64,000 bases of DNA from Arthrobacter sp. Alg241-R88 (GTDB lineage: Bacteria; Actinomycetota; Actinomycetes; Actinomycetales; Micrococcaceae), in NCBI RefSeq assembly GCF_900537115.1, contig NZ_UNRG01000003.1:186001-250000 (forward strand), written 5' to 3'. Below the pieces are notes generated by a model that had not been told where the DNA came from, searched no databases, and worked only from the letters and a program-made list of their open reading frames with translations. The stretch's first letter is position 1. Each line of letters opens with the position of its first letter. The position numbers and the translations under genes are program-made. Shown here piece by piece: positions 23,748 through 32,061 of this stretch.

Positions 23748-25374
23748 GCGCACAGGCTTCGACACGCTCAATCGCCGGCCGCCGGTCCGGCCCTGGGAGG
23801 TTAGGGGCGGCTGGGGAGGAAGTTGAGACCGCCTGAAAGTGTTTTTCGATCAGTCCCTTGATGTCCTCGTGGCAGCCGCCGCAGCCGGTGCCGGCCCGGG
23901 TTGCCTTGGACACCTCGGCCACGGTTGAGCAGCCTTCCTCCACCGCGCCCGCGATGACGGCCCCGCTGACGCCCGCACACCGGCAGACGGTGCCCTGCGG
24001 ATCGGCCGCCGAGCCCGGGAGCTGGTCCGGCCCGTCGAGGCGGAGCAGCAGCGACCTGTCGGCGGGGAGTTCCGCGCCGCGTTCAAACAGGCCGACCAGC
24101 TCGGCCGCGGTCCGCGGCATGCCCACGGCCACGATGCCCTCCAGGACGCCGCCGCGGGTGGTCATCTTCACGTAGCGGCCGTGTTCCGGGTCCGCCCACT
24201 GGGCAATCTGCAGCCGGGGCCGGCCGTTGACGGCACCGGCCGTGAGGATCTCCTCGTCCCACGGTTCAGCAGTGTTGTCGCCGGCCACAGCCATGTTCAT
24301 GCCCCGTGCCTTCAGGACAATGACGCCGGCCTGCTCGGCCGGCAATTCCGGCAACAGCTCTGCTGCCGCTGGGGCAGCGGACGCCAGGAGCGTGAGGTAC
24401 TCGGCCAACCATTCGGCCTGGCGCCACCCGGGGCCGACCAAACCGGACGGGCCTTTGGCGTTCCGGCACCGCGCGCAGTCCGGATCGGGGCAACGGACTT
24501 CGGCGCAGTCGCCGACGGCGAAGATGTGCGGTTCGTGGTGTGCCCGCAGCCGGTGGTCCACCAGGATCCCGGCGGACGTGGACAGCCCGCAACCCTCTGC
24601 GAGTTCGGTGCGGGGACGGACGCCGCACGAGATGACCAGGAGGTCGCCGTCGATCGCGGAGCCGTCGTCAAGCAGCAGGGCCGAGAACCCGCCGTCGGCC
24701 CCGTTGTGCTCCACCCCTGTGGAGCGTGCGTTGCCGGCCATCCGGACGCCGCAGCGCCGGAGGCTGGCAGCCAGGACGGCGCCGCCGCCGCGGTCGATGT
24801 TCCGGCCCAGCGGGTGGGGCCCGTTGTGGACCACGGTGACGGTGGCGCCTTCTTCCGCCGCGGCCAGGGCCGTCTCAAGCCCGAGCACGCCGCCGCCCAG
24901 GACCACTACCCGTTTGCCGCCGTCCACAGCCTGGCGCAGCACCTCCGCATCACGGAGGTCGCGGAGCGCAGTAACTCCCGCGGGGAGGACCGGCGAGGTG
25001 GGATCCGGGTTGATGCCGGTCAGGTTGGGAATCACCGGACGCGAACCGGTGGCGAAAACCAGCCGGTCGTAGTGCGCCACGGCACCGTCGGACAGGAGGA
25101 CCTGTTGCCTGGCACGGTCCACGCGGCGGACGCGTACGCCCAGCCGGACGTCCACGCCCTCTGCAGCCAGGGCGTCGGCGTCGGAAAGCGCCAGGGCGTC
25201 AGCGGTGGTCCGCCCTACGCCGAGGTCGGCAACCAGTACGCGGTTGTACGCGGCTTCCGCTTCCGCGCCCACCACGGTGAGGTTCAGGGAACCGCTGCGG
25301 ACGGCAGGCAGGAGTTCATCAACAAGCCGGGCAGCCACCGGCCCGAATCCTACGATGACAACTTGCTCGCTCAT
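23725..25374 (-). CDS. nasB: NasB-type FAD/[2Fe-2S] oxidoreductase of assimilatory nitrate reductase
   Basis: This 549-residue flavoprotein is probably the electron-transfer partner of NasA. It has an N-terminal FAD motif (VVIVGFGPVAARLVDEL), an NAD motif (RVVVLGGGVLGLETALAAAEEG) and the FAD-closing HIFAVGDCAEV, then a C-terminal BFD-like [2Fe-2S] domain with CRCAGVSGAV and CGGCHEDIK ligands. That layout matches the first half of NirB and the NasB/NasC proteins of assimilatory nitrate reductases. An additional cysteine cluster, CPDPDCARC, follows GDCAEV. Its ATG overlaps the nasA stop (ATGA), so the two are translationally coupled. The symbol follows role, not a database match. Confidence 0.85.
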   Translation of the reverse strand: MSEQVVIVGFGPVAARLVDELLPAVRSGSLNLTVVGAEAEAAYNRVLVADLGVGRTTADALALSDADALAAEGVDVRLGVRVRRVDRARQQVLLSDGAVAHYDRLVFATGSRPVIPNLTGINPDPTSPVLPAGVTALRDLRDAEVLRQAVDGGKRVVVLGGGVLGLETALAAAEEGATVTVVHNGPHPLGRNIDRGGGAVLAASLRRCGVRMAGNARSTGVEHNGADGGFSALLLDDGSAIDGDLLVISCGVRPRTELAEGCGLSTSAGILVDHRLRAHHEPHIFAVGDCAEVRCPDPDCARCRNAKGPSGLVGPGWRQAEWLAEYLTLLASAAPAAAELLPELPAEQAGVIVLKARGMNMAVAGDNTAEPWDEEILTAGAVNGRPRLQIAQWADPEHGRYVKMTTRGGVLEGIVAVGMPRTAAELVGLFERGAELPADRSLLLRLDGPDQLPGSAADPQGTVCRCAGVSGAVIAGAVEEGCSTVAEVSKATRAGTGCGGCHEDIKGLIEKHFQAVSTSSPAAPNLPGPDRRPAIERVEACALTQEPLE

Positions 25375-27611
25375 GAGGCCTCCGTCGTTTGAAGCACGTT
25401 GGTTGAAACGGGTGTGGCAGCCGGCCGGACCCACACCTTGTTGAACTTAAATTCGGGCATTCCGGAGATGGGGTCCGTGGCGGCCTCGGTGAGGCGGTTT
25501 GCGCTCTCGAGCTCGGGGAAGTGGAACGGCAGGAAGACGGTATCCGGGCGGATTGCCGTGCTGAGCTCAGCCCGGCACAGAACCTCGCCGCGCTCATTGG
25601 CCACCGAGACGAGCACGCCTTCGGTGATGCCCATGGCCGCCGCAGCGGCCGGATGGAGCTGCAGCCTGGCCTCCGGCCGGGCCTCCAGCAGTTCAGCCAC
25701 CCGGCGGGTCTGCGCGCCGGACTGGTAGTGCTCCAGGAGGCGGCCGGTGATGAGGGTCATGGTTTTCGCGCCCGGAGCTGTGGCATCCCCAACGGGGGTC
25801 CCGGCGGGAGTACGACGACGGCGGGGCGTCACCGGGGTCATCACGGCTTTGCCGTCGGCGTGGGCAAACTTGTTTTGGAATAGCCGTGGGGTTCCATTGC
25901 TGCCCGACGGATAGGGCCAGTAGGCCGCTTCACCGCGGTCCAGCATGGCGTAGTCGATGCCGGAGTAGTCTGCGAGTCCGCCGGCTGAAGCGAGCCGGAG
26001 TTCCTCGAACACCGTTTCCGGGTCTTCGCTGTACGTGGACGGGGCTTCGAGGGCTTCAGCCAGCCGTGCCATGATCCAGAGCTCGCTGCGGGCCCCGGCG
26101 GGCGGGGTGAGGGCACGGCGGCGGCGGAGGACACGGCCTTCGAGGTTGGTCAGCGTGCCCTCCTCCTCCGCCCATTGCAGCACGGGAAGAATGAGGTCTG
26201 CCTCGGCCGCGGTCTCGGACATAAAGAAGTCGCACACCATCAGGAAGTCCAGGCTGCGCAGGCCGTTGATGACGGCGTTGGCGTCGGGGGAGGCCACCAC
26301 GATGTTGGAGGCGTGGACGAAAAGGCAGCGGACGCCGTCGGGCTTTCCCAGTGACTGAAGCAGCTGGACTGCCGGCAGGCCGGGCCCGGGGATCAGGTTT
26401 TCCGGAACGCCCCACACCTTGGCTACGTGGGCGCGGGCGGCGGGATCGGTGATCTTGCGGTAGCCGGGGAGCTGGTCCGCCTTTTGGCCGTGCTCCCGGC
26501 CGCCCTGGCCGTTGCCCTGGCCGGTGAGGGTGCCGTAGCCGCTGCGGGCCGATCCGGGCAGGCCGAGCAGGAGGCTGAGGTTGATGGCAGCCGTGGCGGT
26601 ATCGGTGCCATCCACATGCTGCTCCACGCCACGGCCGGTGAGGATGTAGCTGCCGCCCTTTCGCGCACCCTCTGCGAGCCGGCGTGCGGTTTCGCGGATG
26701 AGTTCCGCGGGGACGCCGGTGATGGACTGCACCCGTTCCGGCCAGAAGGAGTTCACGCTGCGGGCCACGGCGCTGTAGCCCGAGGTACGTTCCTCGAGGT
26801 AGGTGGTGTCCACCAGGTTCTCGTGGATGACGACGTGGGAGATGCCCAGCAGGAGGGCGAGGTCGGTTCCCGGGAGGGGCTGGAGGTGGAGGCCGCCGCC
26901 GTCGGCTGTAAAGGCAGCCGTGGCTGAGCGGCGCGGATCCACCACGACCAGCCCGCCGGCGTCGCGCGTTCCCTTCAGGTGCTGGACGAAGGGCGGCATG
27001 GTTTCGGCCACGTTGGAACCCAGCATCAGGATGGTACTCGCGGTGTCCAGGGCGTCGAGCGGGAAGGGCAGGCCGCGGTCAACACCGAAGGCCCGCATCC
27101 CCGCGGCCGCAGCCGAGGACATGCAGAACCGTCCGTTGTAGTCGATGCGCGAGGTGCCCAGGGCGAGCCGGGCGAACTTGCCCAGCATGTAGGCCTTTTC
27201 GTTGGTGAGGCCGCCGCCGCCGAAAACGCCCACTGAGTCCCGCCCGTGGCGGGCGCGGGCGGCCTTAACGGCGGAGGCCGCAAGGTCCAGGGCATGGTCC
27301 CAGCTGATGGGGCGGTGGACGCCGTCGGCACCCTTCAGGAGGGGCTCGGTAATCCGGCCCGGGTGGTTCAAAAGGGCGGCGGAGGTCCAGCCTTTGCGGC
27401 AGAGGCCGCCGCGGTTGGTGGGAAAGTCCCGGCCGCTCACCTCGAGGGGTGCCTGGCCGGGGGTCCCAAGGCCGGGCCTCCCGGCTGCCGGCGGTGCTGA
27501 CACGGGGACTGACCCCGGCTGGGAAGCCGGGGCCAGTGCCGCTGGAGACGTGAGCGTCATGGCGCACTGCAGGGCGCAGTAAGGGCAGTGCGTGTCGGCG
27601 CTTTTGGTCAT
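25371..27611 (-). CDS. nasA: Assimilatory nitrate reductase catalytic subunit (molybdopterin)
   Basis: NasA reduces nitrate to nitrite at a Mo-bis-molybdopterin centre. The 746-residue protein starts 1 nt after the narK stop (an earlier ATG lies inside narK). The [4Fe-4S] ligands are Cys9, Cys12 and Cys16 in HCPYCALQC and Cys71 in GGLCRKGW. The spacing between the third and fourth is longer than usual because of an Ala/Pro-rich insert at residues 22-56. The Mo-ligand cysteine is probably Cys163 in YNGRFCMSS. GRGVEQHVDGTDT and the C-terminal PISGMPEFKFNKVWV fit the family. There is no twin-arginine signal, so it is cytoplasmic. It lies in the operon narK-nasA-nasB. Confidence 0.95.
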   Translation of the reverse strand: MTKSADTHCPYCALQCAMTLTSPAALAPASQPGSVPVSAPPAAGRPGLGTPGQAPLEVSGRDFPTNRGGLCRKGWTSAALLNHPGRITEPLLKGADGVHRPISWDHALDLAASAVKAARARHGRDSVGVFGGGGLTNEKAYMLGKFARLALGTSRIDYNGRFCMSSAAAAGMRAFGVDRGLPFPLDALDTASTILMLGSNVAETMPPFVQHLKGTRDAGGLVVVDPRRSATAAFTADGGGLHLQPLPGTDLALLLGISHVVIHENLVDTTYLEERTSGYSAVARSVNSFWPERVQSITGVPAELIRETARRLAEGARKGGSYILTGRGVEQHVDGTDTATAAINLSLLLGLPGSARSGYGTLTGQGNGQGGREHGQKADQLPGYRKITDPAARAHVAKVWGVPENLIPGPGLPAVQLLQSLGKPDGVRCLFVHASNIVVASPDANAVINGLRSLDFLMVCDFFMSETAAEADLILPVLQWAEEEGTLTNLEGRVLRRRRALTPPAGARSELWIMARLAEALEAPSTYSEDPETVFEELRLASAGGLADYSGIDYAMLDRGEAAYWPYPSGSNGTPRLFQNKFAHADGKAVMTPVTPRRRRTPAGTPVGDATAPGAKTMTLITGRLLEHYQSGAQTRRVAELLEARPEARLQLHPAAAAAMGITEGVLVSVANERGEVLCRAELSTAIRPDTVFLPFHFPELESANRLTEAATDPISGMPEFKFNKVWVRPAATPVSTNVLQTTEAS

Positions 27612-27612
27612 G

Positions 27613-29085
27613 TTAGACGTGTCCCATCGCATTTCGGTTGGCGTTGCGGATGTAGAAGGCCCAGCAGACAACCAGCATCAGGACGTAGGCCCCGACGAAT
27701 CCGTAGAAGGCCGGTGTGTAGGATCCGCTGGCGGTGTTGGAGGCATTCAGTACCTGTGGAATCACAAAGCCGCCGTACGCGCCGATGGCCGAGATGAGGC
27801 CGAGGGCGGAGGACGCGAGCCGCTGGGTCTGCACGGTGCTGGCTCCGGTCTTCGCGGCACGGCTGGAGGTGGCGAAGATGATGGGGATCATCCGGTAGGT
27901 TGCGCCGTTGCCGAAGCCGCTGGCGGTGAAGAGCATCAGGAAGAGGACCAGGAAGAGCCAGAAGTTCTTCAGCGGCAGGGTCCAGATCATGGTGAGGGTG
28001 ATGATGGCCATGGAAGCGAAAGCAGTCACGGTCATGCGTGCGCCGCCCATCCTGTCGGCCATGCGTCCGCCATACGGCCGTGCCAGGGAGCCGACCAGCG
28101 GGCCGAGGAAGGCCAGCGAGAGTGCCACGGTGCCTACTCCGATGGAGGAGAAGGCCGGGAAGTAGTCCTTGATGAGCTTGGGAAACACACCGGCGAAGCC
28201 GATGAAGGAGCCGAAGGTTCCGATGTACAGCAGGGCCATGATCCACAGGTGCGGTTCCTTCAGTGCAGCCACTGAACCGGCGATGTCGCCCTTGGCGCTG
28301 GTGAGGTTGTCCATGAACTTCCAGGCGCCGAAGGCTGCCACCAGGATGAACGGCACCCACATCCAGCCGGCCATGGGCAGGTTGACGGTGCCTACGGCCA
28401 GCAGGGTGATCACGATCGGGACAGCGAGCTGTGCGACGGCGGCACCCATGTTGCCGCCGGCGGCGTTCAGGCCCAGCGCCCATCCCTTTTCCCGTGCAGG
28501 ATAGAAGAAGGTGATGTTGGCCATGGAGCTGGCGAAGTTTCCGCCGCCGAAGCCGGCAAGGGCCGCCACGAGCAGCATGACGCCGAACGGGGTTTCCGGG
28601 TTGGAGACGCACAGCGCCAGGCCGATTGAGGGGATCAGGAGGAGCAGGGCGGAAACGATGGTCCAGTTGCGGCCGCCGAAGCGGGGGACCATAAAGGTGT
28701 AGGGGATGCGCAGGGTTGCGCCCACCAGGCTGGGCATGGAGATCAGCCAGAAAATTTCGGAAGTGGAGAAGTTGAAGCCTGCTGCGGGCAGCTGGACCAC
28801 CACGATGGACCAGAGCTGCCATACAACGAAACCGAGGAACTCGGCGAAGATTGACCAGTTGAGGTTGCGGCGCGCAATGGTGCGGCCTGCGGATTCCCAC
28901 TGTTGCTTGTTCTCGGCATCCCAGTTGGCGATCCAGCGGCCGGGGCGGAATTCAAGGGCGGGTGCGTCTGTGGTGCGGGTAGAGCCGGGCTGTGCGCTGG
29001 CGGATGCGGGGGTTCCGGGCCTTGCGGCTTCGTCCAGATCAAGGGAATTGCCGGGGCCGGCATCAGCGGTGCGGTCAACAGTCAC
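27613..29085 (-). CDS. narK: NarK-type nitrate/nitrite transporter (MFS)
   Basis: This 490-residue major facilitator protein has a polar N-terminal tail of about 75 residues, then about 12 transmembrane helices. The nitrate-porter signature is visible as AGFGGGNFASSMANITFFYP near residue 180, and a second GNG segment, ASGFGNGATYRMIP, lies in the C-terminal half. It brings in nitrate for the NasA encoded 1 nt downstream. The ATG follows GGAGGTACC. The upstream region shows a partial GlnR-type array. Leading the operon fits nitrogen-limitation control. Confidence 0.95.
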   Translation of the reverse strand: MTVDRTADAGPGNSLDLDEAARPGTPASASAQPGSTRTTDAPALEFRPGRWIANWDAENKQQWESAGRTIARRNLNWSIFAEFLGFVVWQLWSIVVVQLPAAGFNFSTSEIFWLISMPSLVGATLRIPYTFMVPRFGGRNWTIVSALLLLIPSIGLALCVSNPETPFGVMLLVAALAGFGGGNFASSMANITFFYPAREKGWALGLNAAGGNMGAAVAQLAVPIVITLLAVGTVNLPMAGWMWVPFILVAAFGAWKFMDNLTSAKGDIAGSVAALKEPHLWIMALLYIGTFGSFIGFAGVFPKLIKDYFPAFSSIGVGTVALSLAFLGPLVGSLARPYGGRMADRMGGARMTVTAFASMAIITLTMIWTLPLKNFWLFLVLFLMLFTASGFGNGATYRMIPIIFATSSRAAKTGASTVQTQRLASSALGLISAIGAYGGFVIPQVLNASNTASGSYTPAFYGFVGAYVLMLVVCWAFYIRNANRNAMGHV

Positions 29086-29134
29086 GGGGTACCTCCTTCG
29101 GGGGGATGTTGTTCCTCCAAGGTAGGGACAGCGC

Positions 29135-29172
29135 GTTTCGTGGACCGACGATGTTTGTTAACGCGCTGTGAC
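29135..29172. promoter_or_regulatory. Possible GlnR box upstream of narK
   Basis: On the minus strand, GTCAC (29172-29168), TTAAC (29161-29157) and GAAAC (29139-29135) lie at multiples of 11 bp, but the fourth position (CGTCG) does not match. Three of four half-sites, 50-90 bp upstream of narK, make a weaker version of the nirB-nirD operator. Confidence 0.5.
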
Positions 29173-29253
29173 ATTTGCCTATCGACGGCCCGGGGCGGAC
29201 GTGAGGCAGGGACGAAGGCCACACAGTGAGACGCACGGCACATGTCCGGATAG

Positions 29254-29268
29254 TGGACCTTTCGTCCA
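29254..29268. promoter_or_regulatory. TGGAC-N5-GTCCA inverted repeat upstream of the MHS transporter
   Basis: TGGAC-CTTTC-GTCCA is a perfect 5-5-5 repeat, followed by another GGAC half-site at 29275-29278. It lies about 95 nt before the transporter start and next to TTGACT (29269-29274). It may be an operator; no regulator gene is adjacent. Confidence 0.35.
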
Positions 29269-29361
29269 TTGACTGGACCGCGGGAACTAATATTGAACTC
29301 TAACTATTTCGAGCCGGGCCTGAAGGCACGGCCTGGCCGGTTCTCACGAAAGCGTTTACCT

Positions 29362-30774
29362 ATGTCATCCCCCAATACCTCCACGGTGCCCGGACCCCCG
29401 CAGCCGGTGAACTCACGCGGCCGCGTGATCGTCGCCAGCCTGATCGGCACCACGGTGGAGTTCTACGACTTCTACGTCTATGCCACGGCGGCCGTACTGG
29501 TTTTCCCGCAGCTGTTCTTCCCCAACCAGAATGAAACCACCCAGCTCCTGAGCTCCTTTGCCGTCTTTGGCGTCGCATTTGTCGCCCGCCCCCTGGGTTC
29601 CATCGTTTTTGGCCACTTTGGCGACAAGTTCGGGCGCAAGGGCACCCTGGTCGCATCCCTGCTGACAATGGGTATTGCCACGTTCCTGATCGGCTGCCTG
29701 CCCACCGCGCTGGTACCAGGCTGGGGATTCTGGGCTCCGGCACTGCTGGTGGTTATGCGGTTCGCCCAGGGCCTGGCCCTCGGTGGCGAATGGAGCGGCG
29801 CCGCGCTGCTGGCCACCGAGAACGCTCCGGCCAACAAGCGCGCCATCTACGGCACCTTCCCGCAGTTGGGTGCCCCCATCGGCTTTATCATCGCCAACGT
29901 CATTTTCCTGGTCTTCAGCTACGCGCTGTCCCCGGCTGACTTCCAGTCCTGGGGCTGGCGCGTGCCGTTCCTGCTGAGCGCCGTTATGGTCATCATCGGC
30001 CTCTACGTCCGCCTGAAACTGATCGAAACCCCGGCCTTCACCAAGGTCCTTCAGTCCAACGAGGTGGCCAAGCTGCCCCTGGGCCGGGTATTCAAGACGA
30101 GCTGGCGCCAGCTGATCCTTGGCACGTTCATCATGCTTGCCACCTACGTGCTCTTCTACCTGATGACCACGTTCACCCTGACCTACGGCACCCGCCCCTC
30201 CAGCCTCGAAGCTGCCAGGGCCGCCGCCGAGAAGGCAGGAAAGCCCATGACCGAGGCCGCCGCGGCTGCGTTCGTTCCCGGCCTGGGCTACACCCGGAAC
30301 GACTTCCTGTGGATGCTGATCGCCGGCGTCGTGTTCTTCGGAATCTTCACGCTGGTCTCCGGACCGCTGGCTGAGAAGTACGGCCGGCGCAAGATGCTAC
30401 TTGCGGTCACGGGCGGGATCTTCGTCTTCGGCCTGCTCTTTGTCCCGCTGTTCAGCGGCGGATTCATTGGCACCATGGCCCTGCTGGTCATCGGCTTCTC
30501 CCTGATGGGACTGACCTTCGGGCCGATGGGTGCGCTGCTGCCGGAGCTGTTCCCCACCAACGTCCGCTACACGGGATCGGCTGTAAGCTACAACTTCTCC
30601 AGCATCCTGGGCGCAGCGGTTGCTCCGTTCATTGCCGTGGCGCTGTGGGAACTGGCGGACGGCAGCCCGGTACTGGTGGGGATTTACCTGACCGCCATGG
30701 CCGTGCTGACCCTCATCGCCCTGTTCGTCAGCAAGGAAACGCGCGACGTGGACTACGAGAACAACGTGGCCTGA
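29362..30774 (+). CDS. MFS transporter, metabolite:H+ symporter (MHS) family
   Basis: The 470-residue protein has 12 predicted helices and MHS-family marks: STVEFYDF-like GTTVEFYDFYVYATAA near residue 32, GHFGDKFGRKGTL in the loop after helix 2, and LGGEWSGAALLATENAP in helix 5. This family (ProP, ShiA, KgtP relatives) carries organic acids or osmolytes with protons. The substrate cannot be read from the sequence. The ATG at 29362 was chosen; an upstream frame from 29269 lacks a ribosome site. GAAAGCGTTTAC at 29348-29359 overlaps the ribosome-site region and looks like a LacI-type half-palindrome, but support is weak. It is divergent from narK. Confidence 0.9.
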   Translation: MSSPNTSTVPGPPQPVNSRGRVIVASLIGTTVEFYDFYVYATAAVLVFPQLFFPNQNETTQLLSSFAVFGVAFVARPLGSIVFGHFGDKFGRKGTLVASLLTMGIATFLIGCLPTALVPGWGFWAPALLVVMRFAQGLALGGEWSGAALLATENAPANKRAIYGTFPQLGAPIGFIIANVIFLVFSYALSPADFQSWGWRVPFLLSAVMVIIGLYVRLKLIETPAFTKVLQSNEVAKLPLGRVFKTSWRQLILGTFIMLATYVLFYLMTTFTLTYGTRPSSLEAARAAAEKAGKPMTEAAAAAFVPGLGYTRNDFLWMLIAGVVFFGIFTLVSGPLAEKYGRRKMLLAVTGGIFVFGLLFVPLFSGGFIGTMALLVIGFSLMGLTFGPMGALLPELFPTNVRYTGSAVSYNFSSILGAAVAPFIAVALWELADGSPVLVGIYLTAMAVLTLIALFVSKETRDVDYENNVA

Positions 30775-30795
30775 CATATCGCCCTTGATTGATGG

Positions 30796-30834
30796 GAAAT
30801 GCCCGGCGTGGTCCACGGACCCGCCGGGCATTTC
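30796..30834. terminator. Bidirectional terminator hairpin
   Basis: GAAATGCCCGGCG pairs perfectly with CGCCGGGCATTTC (13 bp) around a 13-nt loop. It sits between the MHS transporter and the convergent amidotransferase gene, and its last base touches the amidotransferase stop codon. Confidence 0.85.
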
Positions 30835-31571
30835 TACGTCCCCGAGGCGAAGTGGGCCACGAAATTCTTCAGGATGTTCATCGGCTCGGTGACGGTGAAT
30901 TGCCGGGCCTGCGACATCAACTCCTCCGCCGACTCCGGCGGAAAGTAGCCGGCATGGCGGTAGATGTCGATCCTCGTGACGAGGCCGTCCACGTCCAGTT
31001 CGGGGTGGAACTGGGTGGCGTAGAGGTTCCTGCGGATGCGGAACATCTGGACCGGGCAGGCGGCGGACCGGGCCAGCAGCACGGCGTGTGGCGGCAGGAC
31101 CGTGCAGGCCTCCTTGTGACCCGTGAAGGCGGTAAACCTCCGGGGCATGCCGGCCAGCACCGGATCCTCCAGGCCCGCGTCGGTCAGCTCAATCTCTGCG
31201 GCGCCGAGTGGCTCTCCGAAGGTCCTGTCGATAACGGCGCCCTGGTGCGTCCCCAGGGTGCCAACGCCATAGCAGGCACCGAGGAACGGGAAGTCCCGGG
31301 CAACCAGCTGGTCCAGGAGGCCGGACAACTCGCGTTCCACCCGGTGCTGCGTCGGCGTCTTGTGTTCCGGTGGGTCGCTGGACGTGAACGGGCTGCCGCC
31401 CACGATCACCCCCGAATAGTCCGCGAGGTCCAGCTCCGGCAGGGGAGCGGCCTCCAGCCGGATGCGCCGCAGCTCTTGGGGCTCCAGCCCGCCGTAGCGG
31501 AGATAGGCGGCGTATTCGTCCTCAGCAGCGGCATCTTCGGCCCTTGACGCGAGCAGCAGGAAAGGCAACAT
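30834..31571 (-). CDS. Class I glutamine amidotransferase (GMP synthase-like)
   Basis: The 245-residue protein is a stand-alone class I amidotransferase domain. The nucleophile is Cys100 in FLGACYGVGTLGTHQG and the His/Glu pair lies in YATQFHPELD. SGVIVGGSPFTSSD is the usual N-terminal strand. Such proteins are often annotated as GMP synthase-like but act on unknown acceptors, and some hydrolyse gamma-glutamyl bonds. No synthetase partner is near. It is the last gene of a possible operon accA-NTF2-amidotransferase, with a gap of 31 nt from the NTF2-like gene. Confidence 0.85.
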   Translation of the reverse strand: MLPFLLLASRAEDAAAEDEYAAYLRYGGLEPQELRRIRLEAAPLPELDLADYSGVIVGGSPFTSSDPPEHKTPTQHRVERELSGLLDQLVARDFPFLGACYGVGTLGTHQGAVIDRTFGEPLGAAEIELTDAGLEDPVLAGMPRRFTAFTGHKEACTVLPPHAVLLARSAACPVQMFRIRRNLYATQFHPELDVDGLVTRIDIYRHAGYFPPESAEELMSQARQFTVTEPMNILKNFVAHFASGT

Positions 31572-31602
31572 CTGCTAAGTGTGCCTTTTCCGGCGGAACC
31601 TG

Positions 31603-32043
31603 TCAGCTGTTGGCGGGCTGGCTCAGGGACCGGCGTGACTGCGGCCGGGCAGCGGGATCGGCGTGGCGGTGCACAAGCTTCCAGTACCCTTCCTCGCGGC
31701 GGAAGACGCTGGTCACGCGGAGCGCGAACTCCTCGGCGACAGCGGCTCCGTCCAACCGCGCGCGGAAATGTTCCGTCTCCACCAGGAAAGCGGTGTCGCG
31801 CGCTGTGTAGGACGTGATGGTGTCGAACCCGAGCATCTCGCCGTCCTGGAACTGGCGGGCAGCCTGGTCCAGCCGGGCTTCCACCTGCGCCCAGCCGCGC
31901 GCAATGCCGCCGAACGGGTTCGCCAGCGTGACGTCGTCAAGCCGCGAGTACAGTTCCTTGACCGGTCCGGGGTTGCCCCGGGTGATTTCGGGGACGGCCA
32001 GATGGTAGCGGTCCACTTCTTCTTCAAAACTTGGTGCGAGCAT
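31603..32043 (-). CDS. NTF2/SnoaL-like protein
   Basis: The 146-residue protein has the pattern of a SnoaL/NTF2-like (cone-fold) domain: a helical N-terminus (FEEEVDRYHLAV), DDVTLANPFGGIARGW in the middle, and beta strands ending in VTSVFRREEGYWKLVHRHADP, which is typical of DUF4440/SnoaL proteins. These act as small enzymes or ligand-binding proteins; no catalytic residues can be assigned. The start ATG follows GGAGG. It begins 18 nt after the stop of the carboxylase alpha-chain gene, so cotranscription is likely. Confidence 0.8.
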   Translation of the reverse strand: MLAPSFEEEVDRYHLAVPEITRGNPGPVKELYSRLDDVTLANPFGGIARGWAQVEARLDQAARQFQDGEMLGFDTITSYTARDTAFLVETEHFRARLDGAAVAEEFALRVTSVFRREEGYWKLVHRHADPAARPQSRRSLSQPANS

Positions 32044-32061
32044 GGGGGCCTCCGGCGCTTG

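Noticed and set aside
29269..29293. TTGACT with TAATAT as a promoter for the MHS transporter
   Set aside because: The spacer is only 13 nt, too short for a standard sigma-70-type promoter.
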